Positions 12,017 through 24,921 of a DNA stretch of 64,000 nucleotides are shown here, one piece after another. Position 1 is the first letter of the stretch, and each line of letters starts with the position of its first letter. Source of the DNA: Hydractinia symbiolongicarpus (Eukaryota > Cnidaria > Hydrozoa > Anthoathecata > Hydractiniidae); NCBI RefSeq assembly GCF_029227915.1, contig NC_079888.1:20750001-20814000 (forward strand). Direction: 5' to 3'. The translations under genes were made by a program, and so were the position numbers. The notes under the pieces were generated by a model. It was not told the origin of the DNA, did no database searches, and saw only the letters and a program-made list of their open reading frames with translations.

Positions 12017-14215
12017 CAATGAAACGATTGACTGTGGGACTTAATTGAGCTAACTTTGGACTGTCACCTAACAAATGTGATAAATGAAACAATTGGACTC
12101 CAAGAAATAACAATCTTGTTAATTTGACGTGATTGCCGGAACTCAGCGATTACACTGGGCACTGTGGTAGCGCTTCATTTAAGAATTAAGATAAAAAAGT
12201 CATTTTTTATTGTGGGACCAATCCTAGCCGTTATCGCGCGCTAAAGAAATAGCGACAGTTTCAAGAACTACATTTCATTGACTTTCTAACGGTGTCAGTC
12301 CGTTTGAGTTGCAACGGTTGGGTCACATATTCGTACCAACATGTATTTAGCGATATTTTTCTGACATTACTAGGTTGCATCGCTTCTAACTATGAAACGA
12401 TTGACTGTGGGACTTAATTGAGCTAACTTTGGACTGTCACCTGATAATTGTGATAAAAGAGACAATTGGACTCCAAGAAAAAACATTCTTCTTATTTTGA
12501 CATGATTGCCGAAACTCAGCGATTACACTGGGCTCTGTGGTAGCGCTTCATTTAAGAAGTATGATAAAAAAAGTCATTTTTTTATTGTGGGACTAATCCT
12601 AGCCATTATCACGCGCTGAGGAAATAGCGACAGTTTAAAAAACTACATTTTATTGACTTTCTAACGGTGTCAGTCTGTTTGAGTTACAACGGTTGGGTCA
12701 CATATTCGTACCAACATGTATTTAGCGATATTTTTCTGATATTACTAGGTTGCATCGCTTTTAACAATGAAACGTTGACTGTGGGACTTAATTGAACTAA
12801 CTTTGGACTGTGACCTGATAAATGTGATAAATGAGACAATTGGACTCCAAGAAATAACATTCTCCTTAATTTGACGTGATTGCCGGAACTCATCGATTAC
12901 ACTGGGCTCTGTGGTAGCGCTTCATTTAAGAATTAAGATAAAAAAGTCATTTTTTTATTCCGGGACCAATCCTAGCCATTATCTCGCGCTGAAGAAATAG
13001 CGGCAGTTTCAAAAACTACATTTCATTGACTTTCTAACGGTGTCAGTTCGTTTGAGTTCCAACGGCTGGGTCACATATTCGTACCAACATGTAGTTAGCG
13101 ATATTTTTCTGATATTACTAGGTTGCATCGCTTTTAACAATGAAACGATTGACTGTGGGACTTAATTGAGCTAACTTTGGACTGTCACCTTATAAATGTG
13201 ATAAATGAGACAATTGGACTCCAAGAAATAACATTCTTCTTAATTTTACGTGATTGCCGGAACTCAGCGATTACACTGGGCACTGTGGGAGCGCTTTATT
13301 TAAAAATTAAGATACAAAAAGTCATTTTTTTATTGTGGGACAAATCCTAGCCGTTATCGCGCGCTAAAGAAATAGCGACAGTTTCAAGAACTACATTTCA
13401 TTGACTTTCTGACGGTGTCAGTCTGTTTGAGTTACAACGGTTGGGTCACATATTCGTACCAACATGTATTTAGCGATATTTTTCTGATATTACTAGGTTG
13501 CATCGCTTTTAACTATGAAACGATTGACTGTGGGACTTAATTGAGGTAACTTTGGACTGTCACCTGATAAATGTGATAAAAGAGACAATTGAACTCCAAG
13601 AAAAAACATTCTTCTTAATTTGACATGATTGCCGAAACTCAGCGATTACACTGGGCACTGTGGTAGCGCTTCATTTAAGAATTATGATAAAAAAAGTCAT
13701 TTTTTTTTTGTTGGACCAATCCTAGCCGTTATCGCGCGCTAAAGAAATAGCGACAGTTTCAAGAGCTACATTTCATTGACTTTCTAACGGTGTCAGTCCG
13801 TTTGAGTTACAACGGTTGGGTCACATATTCGTACCAATATGTATTTAGCGATATTTTTTTGATATTACTAGGTTGCATCGCTTTTAACAATGAAACGTTG
13901 ACTGTGGAACTTAATTGAACTAACTTTGGACTGTGACCTGATAAATGTGATAAATGAGACAATTGGACTACAAGAAATAACATTCTTCTTAATTTGACGT
14001 GATTGCCGGAACTCAGCGATACCACTGGGCTCTGTGGTAGCGCTTCATTTAAGAATTAAGATAAAAAAGTCATTATTTATTGTGGGACCAATCCTACCCG
14101 TTATCGCGCGCTGAAGAAATAGCGACAGTTTCAAAAACTACATTTCATTGACTTTCTAACGGTGTCAGTCCGTTTGGGTTACAACGGTTGGGTAACATAT
14201 TCGTACCAACATGTA
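12017..14215. repeat. Mosaic block, monomers 33-38
   Basis: Monomers start at 11973, 12346, 12721, 13094, 13469 and 13844. The first two form a B/A pair: the first carries GAAACAATTGG with AACAATCTTG, and the second carries TGACATTACTAGG, GATAATTGTGATAAAAG and CTTATTTTGACATG. These are the monomer types that later alternate across 27-36 kb. The monomer at 13094 has GTAGTTAGCGATA in place of the usual start. The monomer at 12721 is the first here with a C-rich T-tract exit (TATTCCGGGACC). No non-satellite sequence is visible. Confidence 0.85.
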
Positions 14216-16414
14216 TTTAGCGATAATTAACTGATATTACTAGGTTGCATCGCTTTTAACGGTGAAACGATTGACTGTGGGACTTAATTGAACTAACTTT
14301 GGACTGTGACCTGATAAATGTGATAATTGAGACAATTGGACTCCAAGAAATAACATACTTCTTAATTTGACGTGATTGCCGGAACTCAGCGATTACACTG
14401 GGCGCTGTGGTAGCGCTTCATTTAGGAGTTTACATAAATAAGTCATTTTTTACTGTGGGACCAATCCTATCCGTTATCGCGCGCTGAAGAAATGGCGATA
14501 ATTTCAAAAACTACATTTCATTGACTTTCTAACGGTGTCAGCCCATTTGAGTTACAACGGTTGGGTCACATATTAGTACCAACATGTATTTAGCGATATT
14601 TTTCTATTATTACTAGGTGGCATCGCTTTTAACTATGAAACAATTGACTGTGGGACTTAATTGAACTAATTTGGACTGTCACCTGATAAATGTGATAAAG
14701 GAGACAATTGGTCTCCAAGAAATAACTTTCTTCTTAATTTGACATGATTGCCGAAACTCAGCGATTACACTGGGCTCTGTGGTAGCGCTTCATTTAAGAA
14801 TTAAGATAAAAAAAGTCATTTTTTTATTGTGGGACCAATCCTAGACGTTATCGCGCGCTGAGGAAATAGCGACAGTTTCAAAAACTACATTTCATAGACA
14901 TTCTAAAAGTATCAATCCGTTTGAGTTACAACGGTTGGGTCACATATTCGTACCAACATGTATTTAGCGATATTTTTCTGATATTACTAGGTTGCATCGC
15001 TTTTAACAATGAAACGTTGACTGTGGAACTTAATTGAACTAACTTTGGACTGTGACCTGGTAAATGTGATAAATGAGACAATTGGACTCCAAGAAGTAAC
15101 ATTCTTCTTAATTTGACGTGATTGCCGGAACTCAGCGATTACACTGGGCGCTGTGGTAGCGCTTCATTTAAGAGTTTAGATAAATAAGTCATTTTTTACT
15201 GTGGGACCAATCCTATCCGTTATCGCGCGCTGAAGAAATAGCGATAATTTCAAAAACTACATTTCATTGACTTTCTAACGGTGTCAGCCCATATGAGTTA
15301 CAACGGTTGGGTCACATATTCGTACCAACATGTATTTAGCGATATTTTTCTATTATTACTAGGTTGCATCGCTTTTAACTATGAAACGATTGACTGTGGG
15401 ACTTAATTGAACTAATTTGGATTGTCACCTGATAAATGTGATAAAGGAGACAACTGGACTTCAAGAAATAACATTCTTCTTCATTTGACATGATTGCCGA
15501 AACTCAGCGATTACACTGGGCTCTGTGGTAGCGCTTCATTTAAGAATTAAGATAAAAAAAGTCATTTTTTTATTGTGGGACCAATCCTAGACGTTATCGC
15601 GCGTTGAGGAAAAAGCGACAGTTTCAAAAACTACATTTCATAGACATTCTAAAAGTGTCAATCCGTTTGAGTTACAACGGTGGAGTCACATATTCGTACC
15701 AACATGCGTTGGGCGATATTTTTCTGATATTACTAGGTTGCATCGCTTTTAATTATGAAACGATTGACTATGGGACTTAATTTAACTAACTTTGGACTGC
15801 CACCTGATAAATGTGATAAAGGAGACAATTGGACTCCAAGAAAAAACATTCTTGTTAATTTGACATGATTGCCGAAACTTAGCGATTACACTGGGCTCTG
15901 TGGTAGCGCTTCATTTAAAAATTAAGATACAAAAAGTCATTTTTTTATTGTGGGACCAATCCTAGCCGTTATCGCGCGCTAAAAAAATAGTGACAGTTTC
16001 AAGAATTACATTTCATTGACTTTCTAACGGTGTCAGTCCGTTTGAGTTACAACGGTTGGGTCACATATTCGTACCAACATGTATTTAGCGATATTTTTCT
16101 GATATTACTAGGTTGCATCGCTTTTAACTATGAAACGATTGACTGTGGGACTTAATTGAGCTAACTTTGGACTGTGACCTGATAAATGTGATAAAAGAGA
16201 CAATTGGACTCCAAGAAAAAACATTCTTCTTAATTTGACGTGATTGCCGAAACTCAGCGATTACACTGGGCTCTGTGGTAGCGCTTCATTTAAGAATTAT
16301 GATAAAAAAAGTATTTTTTTATTGTGGGACCAATCTTAGCCATTATCGCGCGCTGAGGAAATAGCGACAGTTTCAAAAACTACATTTCATTGACTTTCTA
16401 ACGGTGTCAGTCCG

Positions 16415-19400
16415 TTTTGAGTTTCAACGGTTGTGTCACATATTCGTACCAACATGCGTTTGGCGATATTTTTCTGATATTACTAGGTTGCATCGCTTTT
16501 AATTATGAAACGATTGACTATGGGACTTAATTTAACTAACTTTGGACTGCCACCTGATAAATGTGATAAAGGAGACAATTGGACTTTAAGAAAAAACATT
16601 CTTGTTAATTTGACATGATTGCCGACACTTAGCGATTACACTGGGCTCTGTGGTAGCGCTTTATTTAAAAATTATGATAAAAAAGTCATTTTTTTATTGT
16701 GGGACCAATCCTAGCCATTATCGCGTGCTGAGGAAATAGCGACAGTTTCAAAAACTACATTTCATTGACTTTCTAACGGTGACAGTCTGTTTGAGTTTCA
16801 ACGGTTGTGTCACATATTCGTACCAACATGTATTTAGCGATATTTTTTTGATATTACTAGGTTGCATCGCTTTTAACAATGACACTTTGACTGTGGGACT
16901 TAATTGAACTAACTTTGGACTGTGACCTGATAAATGTGATAAATGAGACAATTGGACTCCAAGAAATAACATTCTTCTTAATTTGACATGATTGCCGAAA
17001 CTCAGCGATTACACTGGGCTCTGTGGTAGCGCTTCATTTAAGAATTAAGATAAAAAAAGTCATTTTTTTATTGTGGGACCAATCCTAGACGTTATCGCGC
17101 GTTGAGGAAATAGCGACAGTTTCAAAAACTACATTTCATGGACATTCTAAAAGTGTCAATCCGTTTGAGTTACAACGGTGGAGTCACATATTCGTATCAA
17201 CATGCGTTTGGCGATATTTTTCTGATATTACTAGGTTGCATCGCTTTTAATTATGAAACGATTGACTATGGGACTTAATTTAACTAACTTTGGACTGCCA
17301 CCTGATAAATGTGATAAAGGAGACAATTGGACTCCAAGAAAAAACATTCTTGTTAATTTGACATGATTGCCGAAACTTAGCGATTACACTGGGCTCTGTG
17401 GTAGCGCTTCATTTAAAAATTGAGATACAAAAAGTCATTTTTTTATTGTGGGACCAATCCTAGCTGTTATCGCGCGCTAAGAAAATAGTGACAGTTTCAA
17501 GAATTACATTTCATTGACTTTCTAACGGTGTCAGTCCGTTTGAGTTTCAACGGTTGTGTCACATATTCGTACCAACATGTATTTAGCGATATTTTTTTGA
17601 TATTACTAGGTTGCATCGCTTTTAACAATGAAACGTTGACTGTGGGACTTAATTGAACTAACTTTGCACTGTGACCTGATAAATGTGATAAATGAGACAA
17701 TTGGACTCCAAGAAATAACATTCTTCTTAATTTGACATGATTGCCGAAACTCAGCGATTACACTGGTCTCTGTGGTAGCGCTTCATTTAAGAATTAAGAT
17801 AAAGAAAGTAATTTTTTTATTGTGGGACCAATCCTAGACGTTATTGCGCGATGAGGAAATAGCGACAGTTTCAAAAACTACATTTCATAGACATTCTAAA
17901 AGTATCAATCCGTTTGAGTTACAACGGTTTAGTCACATATTCGTACCAACATGCGTTTGACGATATTTTTCTGATATTACTAGGTTGCATCGCTTTTAAT
18001 TATGAAACGATTGACTATGGGACTTAATTTAACTAACTTTGGACTGCCACCTGATAAATGTGATAAAGGAGACAATTGGACTCCAACAAAAAACATTCTT
18101 GTTAATTTGACATGATTGCCGAAACTTAGCCATTACACTGGGCTCTGTGGTAGCGCTTCATTTAAAAATTAAGATACAAAAAGTCATTTTTTTATTGTGG
18201 GACCAATCCTAGCCGTTATCGCGCGCTAAAAAAATAGTGACAGTTTCAAGAACTACATTTCATTGACTTTCTAACGGTGTCAGTCCGTTTGAGTTACAAC
18301 GGTTGGTTCACATATTCGTACCAACATGTATTTAGCGATATTTTTCTGATATTACTAGGTTGCATCGCTTTTAACTATGAAACGATTGACTGTGGGACTT
18401 AATTGAGCTAACTTTGGACTGTCACCTGATAAATGTGATAAAAGAGACAATTGGACTCCAAGAAAAAACATTCTTCTTAATTTAACGTGATTGCCGAAAC
18501 TCAGCGATTACACTGGGCTCTGTGGTAGCGCTTCATTTAAGAATTATGATAAAAAAAGTCATTTTTTTATTGTGGGACCAATCCTAGCCATTATCGCGCG
18601 CTGAGGAAATAGCGACAGTTTCAAAAACTACATTTCATTGACTTTCTAACGGTGTCAGTCCGTTTTGAGTTTCAACGGTTGTGTCACATATTCGTACCAA
18701 CATGCGTTTGGCGATATTTTTCTGATATTACTAGGTTGCATCGCTTTTAATTATGAAACGATTGACTATGGGACTTAATTTAACTAACTTTGGACTGCCA
18801 CCTGATAAATGTGATAAAGGAGACAATTGGACTTTAAGAAAAAACATTCTTGTTAATTTGACATGATTGCCGACACTTAGCGATTACACTGGGCTCTGTG
18901 GTAGCGCTTTATTTAAAAATTATGATAAAAAAGTCATTTTTTTATTGTGGGACCAATCCTAGCCATTATCGCGTGCTGAGGAAATAGCGACAGTTTCAAA
19001 AACTACATTTCATTGACTTTCTAACGGTGACAGTCTGTTTGAGTTTCAACGGTTGTGTCACATATTCGTACCAACATGTATTTAGCGATATTTTTTTGAT
19101 ATTACTAGGTTGCATCGCTTTTAACAATGACACTTTGACTGTGGGACTTAATTGAACTAACTTTGGACTGTGACCTGATAAATGTGATAAATGAGACAAT
19201 TGGACTCCAAGAAATAACATTCTTCTTAATTTGACATGATTGCCGAAACTCAGCGATTACACTGGGCTCTGTGGTAGCGCTTCATTTAAGAATTAAGATA
19301 AAAAAAGTCATTTTTTTATTGTGGGACCAATCCTAGACGTTATCGCGCGTTGAGGAAATAGCGACAGTTTCAAAAACTACATTTCATGGACATTCTAAAA

Positions 19401-20910
19401 GTGTCAATCCGTTTGAGTTACAACGGTGGAGTCACATATTCGTATCAACATGCGTTTGGCGATATTTTTCTGATATTACTAGGTTGCATCGCTTTTAATT
19501 ATGAAACGATTGACTATGGGACTTAATTTAACTAACTTTGGACTGCCACCTGATAAATGTGATAAAGGAGACAATTGGACTCCAAGAAAAAACATTCTTG
19601 TTAATTTGACATGATTGCCGAAACTTAGCGATTACACTGGGCTCTGTGGTAGCGCTTCATTTAAAAATTGAGATACAAAAAGTCATTTTTTTATTGTGGG
19701 ACCAATCCTAGCTGTTATCGCGCGCTAAGAAAATAGTGACAGTTTCAAGAATTACATTTCATTGACTTTCTAACGGTGTCAGTCCGTTTGAGTTTCAACG
19801 GTTGTGTCACATATTCGTACCAACATGTATTTAGCGATATTTTTTTGATATTACTAGGTTGCATCGCTTTTAACAATGAAACGTTGACTGTGGGACTTAA
19901 TTGAACTAACTTTGCACTGTGACCTGATAAATGTGATAAATGAGACAATTGGACTCCAAGAAATAACATTCTTCTTAATTTGACATGATTGCCGAAACTC
20001 AGCGATTACACTGGTCTCTGTGGTAGCGCTTCATTTAAGAATTAAGATAAAGAAAGTAATTTTTTTATTGTGGGACCAATCCTAGACGTTATCGCGCGCT
20101 GAGGAAATAGCGACAGTTTCAAAAACTACATTTCATAGACATTCTAAAAGTATCAATCCGTTTGAGTTACAACGGTTTAGTCACATATTCGTACCAACAT
20201 GCGTTTGACGATATTTTTCTGATATTACTAGGTTGCATCGCTTTTAATTATGAAACGATTGACTATGGGACTTAATTTAACTAACTTTGGACTGCCACCT
20301 GATAAATGTGATAAAGGAGACAATTGGACTCCAACAAAAAACATTCTTGTTAATTTGACATGATTGCCGAAACTTAGCCATTACACTGGGCTCTGTGGTA
20401 GCGCTTCATTTAAAAATTAAGATACAAAAAGTCATTTTTTTATTGTGGGACCAATCCTAGCCGTTATCGCGCGCTAAAAAAATAGTGACAGTTTCAAGAA
20501 CTACATTTCATTGACTTTCTAACGGTGTCAGTCCGTTTGAGTTACAACGGTTGGTTCACATATTCGTACCAACATGTATTTAGCGATATTTTTCTGATAT
20601 TACTAGGTTGCATCGCTTTTAACTATGAAACGATTGACTGTGGGACTTAATTGAGCTAACTTTGGACTGTCACCTGATAAATGTGATAAAAGAGACAATT
20701 GGACTCCAAGAAAAAACATTCTTCTTAATTTAACGTGATTGCCGAAACTCAGCGATTACACTGGGCTCTGTGGTAGAGCTTCATTTAAGAATTATGATAA
20801 AAAAAGTCATTTTTTTATTGTGGGACCAATCCTAGCCATTATCGCGCGCTGAGGAAATAGCGACAGTTTCAAAAACTACATTTCATTGACTTTCTAACGG
20901 TGTCAGTCCG
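16415..20910. repeat. Hexameric unit of 2248 bp duplicated in tandem
   Basis: Six monomers starting at 16459, 16833, 17207, 17582, 17956 and 18331 recur at 18707, 19081, 19455, 19830, 20204 and 20579, each exactly 2248 bp later (the fifth pair shares the rare TTTGACGATA). I noticed only about three differences between the copies: TTGCGCGATG versus TCGCGCGCTG near 17843/20091, and AGCGCTTC versus AGAGCTTC near 18528/20776. The junction lies between about 18590 and 18663, where the sequence switches to the CCGTTTTGAG variant also seen at 16414. The parental 6-9 kb block has no second copy of this hexamer, so the duplication followed the large one. Confidence 0.9.
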
Positions 20911-21326
20911 TTTGAGTTTCAACGGTTGTGTCACATATTCGTACCAACATGTATTTAGCGATATTTTTTTGATATTACTAGGTTGCATCGCTTTTAACAA
21001 TGAAACGTTGACTGTGGGGCTTAATTGTACTAACTTTGGACTGTGACCTGATAAATGTGATAAATGAGACAATTGGACTCCAAGAAATATAATTCTTCTT
21101 AATTTGACGTGATTGCCGGAACTCAGCGATTACACTGGGCTCTGTGGTAGCGCTTCAATTAAGAATTAAGATAAAAAAGTCATTTTTTTATTGCGGGACC
21201 AATCCTAGCCATTATCTCGCGCTGAAGAAATAGCGGCAGTTTCAAAAACTACATTTCATTGACTTTCTAACGGTGTCAGTCCGTTTGAGTTACAACGGTT
21301 GGGTCACATATTCGTACCAACATGTA

Positions 21327-21695
21327 TTTAGCGATATTTTTCTGATATTACTAGGTTGCATCGCTTTTAACTATGAAACGATTGACTGTGGGACTTAATT
21401 GAGCTAACTTTGGACTGTCACCTGATAAATGTGATAAAAGAGACAATTGGACTCCAAGAAAAAACATTTTTCTTAATTTCACATGATTGCCGAAACTCAG
21501 CGATTACAATGGGCTCTGTGGTAGCGCTTCATTTAAGAATTATGATAAAAATTTTTTTATTGTGGGACCAATCCTAGCCATTATCGCGCGCTGAGGAAAT
21601 AGCGACAGTTTCAAAAACTACATTTCATTGACTTTCTAACGGTGTCAGTCCGTTTGAGTTTCAACGGTTGTGTCACATATTCGTACCAACATGTA
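21327..21695. repeat. 369-bp monomer with its A/T dyad centre deleted
   Basis: This monomer corresponds to the one at 9353-9727 but is 6 bp shorter. Near 21545-21557 the usual A7-GTCA-T7 arrangement is reduced to A5 followed directly by T7, so the GTCA spacer and two flanking A residues are gone. The neighbouring bases are unchanged. Loss of exactly the centre of an inverted repeat is what hairpin-mediated replication slippage predicts; a simple small deletion or an assembly error in a homopolymer would look similar. Confidence 0.75.
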
Positions 21696-21834
21696 TTTAG
21701 CGATATTTTTTTGATATTACTAGGTTGCATCGCTTTTAACAATGACACTTTGACTGTGGGACTTAATTGAACTAACTTTGGACTGTGACCTGATAAATGT
21801 GATAAATGAGACAATTGGACTCCAAGGAATAACA

Positions 21835-23423
21835 TTCTTCTTAATTTGACGTGATTGCCGAAACTCAGCGATTACACTGGCCTCTGTGGTAGCGCTTCAT
21901 TTAAGAATTATGATAAAAAAAGTCATTTTTTTATTGTGGGACCAATCCTAGCCATTATCGCGCGCTGAGGAAATAGCGACAGTTTCAAAAACTACATTTC
22001 ATTGACTTTCTAACGGTGTCAGTCCGTTTGAGTTTCAACGGTTGTGTTACATATTCGTACCAACATGTATTTAGCGAGATTTTTTTGATATTACTAGGTT
22101 GCATCGCTTTTAACAATGAACCGTTGACTGTGGGACTTAATTGAACTAACTTTGGACTGTGACCGGATAAATGTGATAAATAAGACAATTGTACTCCAAG
22201 AAATAACATTCTTGTTAATTTGACGTGATTGCCGGAACTCAGCGATTACACTGGGCACTGTGGTAGCGCTTCATTTAAAAATTAAGCTAAAAAAAGTCAC
22301 TTTTTTATTGTGGTACCTATCCTAGCCGTTAGCGCGCGTTGTAGAAAAAGCGACAGTTTCAAAAACTACATTTCATTGACTTTCTAACGGTGTCAGTCCG
22401 TTTGAGTTACAACGGTTGGGTCACATATTCTTACCAACATGTATTTAGCGATATTTTTTCTGAAATTACTAGGTTGCATTGCTTTTAACAATGAAACGAT
22501 TGACTGTGGGACTTATTTGAGGTAACTTTGGACTGTCACCTGATAAATGTGATAAAGGAGACAATTGGACTCCAAGAAAAAACATTCTTCTTAATTTGAC
22601 GTGATTGCCGGAACTCAGCGATTACACTGGGCTCTGTGGTAGCGCTTCATTTAAGAATTAAGTTAAAAAAAGTCATTTTTTTATTGCGGGACCAATCCTA
22701 GACGTTATTGCGTGCTGAGGAAATAGCGACAGTTTCAAAAACTACATTTCATTGTCTTTCTAACGTTGTCAGTCCGTTTGAGTTTCAACGGTTGTGTCAC
22801 ATATTCGTACCAACATGTATTTAGCGATATTTTTTTGATATTACTAGGTTGCATCGCTTTCAACAATGAAACAATTGACTGTGGGACTTAATTGAACTAA
22901 CTTTGGACTGTGGCCTGATAAATGTGAAAAATGAGACAATTGGACTCCAAGAAATAACATTCTTCTTAATGTGACGTGATTACCGGAACTCAGCGATTAC
23001 ACTGGCCGCTGTGGTAGCGCTTCATTTAAGAGTTTAGATAAATAAGTCATTTTTTACTGTGGGACCAATCCTATCCGTTTTCGCGCGCTGAAGAAATAGC
23101 GACAGTTTCAAAAACTACATTTCATTGACTTTCTAACGGTAGCAGTCCCTTTCACTTACAACGGTTTGGTCACAAATACGTACCAACATGTATTTAGCGA
23201 TATTTTTCTGATATTACTAGGTTGCATCGCTTTTAACTATGAAACGATTGACTGTGGGACTTAATTGAACTAACTTTGGACTGTCTTCTGATAAATGTGA
23301 TAAAGGGGACAATTGGACTCCAAGAAATAACATTCTTGTTAACTTGACATGATTGCCGAAACTCAGCGATTACACTGGGCTCTGTGGTAGCGCTTCGTTT
23401 AAGAATTAAGATAAAAAAAGTCA
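21835..23423. repeat. Mosaic block, monomers 60-63
   Basis: Monomers start at 22070, 22444, 22820 and 23193. The monomer from 22820 carries the rightmost example I find of the GAGTTTAGATAAATAAGTC subfamily (near 23030), together with CCCTTTCACTTACAACGG and ACAAATACG near 23150-23180. The monomer from 22070 carries GTTAGCGCGCGTTG, an early relative of the variant that dominates after 40 kb. No feature other than satellite is seen. Confidence 0.85.
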
Positions 23424-24921
23424 TTTTTTTTTGTGGGACCAATCCTAGCCGTTATCGCGCGCTAAAGAAATAGCGACAGTTTCAAGAACTACATTTCTTG
23501 ACTTTCTAACGGTGTCAGTCCGTTTGAGTTACAACGGTTGGGTCACATATTCGTACCAACATGTATTTAGCGATATTTTTCTGATATTACCAGGTTGCAT
23601 CGCTTTTAACTATGAAACGATTGACTGTGGGACTTAATTGAGCTAACTTTGGACTGTCACCTGATAAATGTGATAAATGAGACAATTGGACTCCAAAAAA
23701 ACACATTTTTCTTAATTTGACATGATTGCCGGAACTCAGCGATTACACTGGGCTCTGTGGTAGCGCTTCATTTAAGAATTAAGATAAAAAAGTCATTTTT
23801 TGATTGTGGGACCAATCCTACCCGTTATTGCGCGCTGAAGAAATAGCGACAGTTTCAAAAACTAAATTTCATTGACTTTCTAACGGTGTCAGTCCGTTTG
23901 GGTTACAACGGTTGGGTAACATATTCATACCAACATGTATTTAGCGATATTTTTCTGATATTACTAGGTTGCATCGCTTTTAACTATGAAACGATTGACT
24001 GTGGGACTTAATTGAGCTAACTTTGGACTGTCACCTGATAAATGTGATAAAAGAGACAATTGGACTCCAAGAAAAAACATTCTTCTTAATTTGACATTAT
24101 TGCCGAAACTCAGCGATTACACTGGGCTCTGTGGTAGCGCTTCATTTAGGAATTATGATAAAAAAAAGTCATTTTTTTTTTGTGGGACCAATCCTAGCCG
24201 TTATCGCGCGCTAAAGAAATAGCGACAGTTTCAAGAACTACATTTCTTGACTTTCTAACGGTGTCAGTCCGTTTGAGTTACAACGGTTGGGTCACATATT
24301 CGTACCAACATGTATTTAGCGATATTTTTCTGATATTACCAGGTTGCATCGCTTTTAACTATGAAACGATTGACTGTGGGACTTAATTGAGCTAACTTTG
24401 GACTGTCACCTGATAAATGTGATAAATGAGACAATTGGACTCCAAGAAAACACATTTTTCTTAATTTGACATGATTGCCGGAACTCAGCGATTACACTGG
24501 GCTCTGTGGTAGCGCTTCATTTAAGAATTAAGATAAAAAAGTCATTTTTTGATTGTGGGACCAATCCTACCCGTTATTGCGCGCTGAAGAAATAGCGACA
24601 GTTTCAAAAACTAAATTTCATTGACTTTCTAACGGTGTCAGTCCGTTTGGGTTACAACGGTTGGGTAACATATTCATACCAACATGTATTTAGCGATATT
24701 TTTCTGATATTACTAGGTTGCATCGCTTTTAACTATTAAACGATTGACTGTGGGACTTAATTGAGCTAACTTTGGACTGTCACCTGATAAATGTGATAAA
24801 AGAGACAATTGGACTCCAAGAAAAAACATTCTTCTTAATTTGACATTATTGCCGAAACTCAGCGATTACACTGGGCTCTGTGGTAGCGCTTCATTTAAGA
24901 ATTATGATAAAAAAAAGTCAT
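23424..24921. repeat. 749-bp dimer duplicated in tandem
   Basis: Monomers at 23566 and 23940 recur at 24315 and 24689, offset 749 bp. Shared private markers are a 3-bp deletion giving ACATTTCTTGAC, TTACCAGGTTGC, an unusual CACATTTTTCTTAATTTG, and ATATTCATACC in place of ATATTCGTACC. The copies end where a T-only tract is replaced by TTTTTTTATTGTGGGACAAATCC at about 24.92 kb. Confidence 0.85.

Larger units (their letters stand above)
14216..21834. repeat. Rearranged duplicate of the 3.4-9.8 kb block
   Basis: Monomers start at 14216, 14589, 14963, 15335, 15709, 16084, 16459, 16833, 17207, 17582, 17956, 18331, 18707, 19081, 19455, 19830, 20204, 20579, 20954, 21327 and 21696. The offset to the parental block steps from 10849/10850 (from 14216) to 10475 (from about 15.0 kb) to 9726 (from about 16.67 kb), then to 11974 after 20.9 kb. 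These steps equal minus one monomer, minus two monomers and plus six monomers, so every rearrangement is a whole number of monomers. The two-monomer jump falls at about 16660-16680, where a TTTAAAAATT monomer passes into ATGATAAAAAAGTC. Confidence 0.85.
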
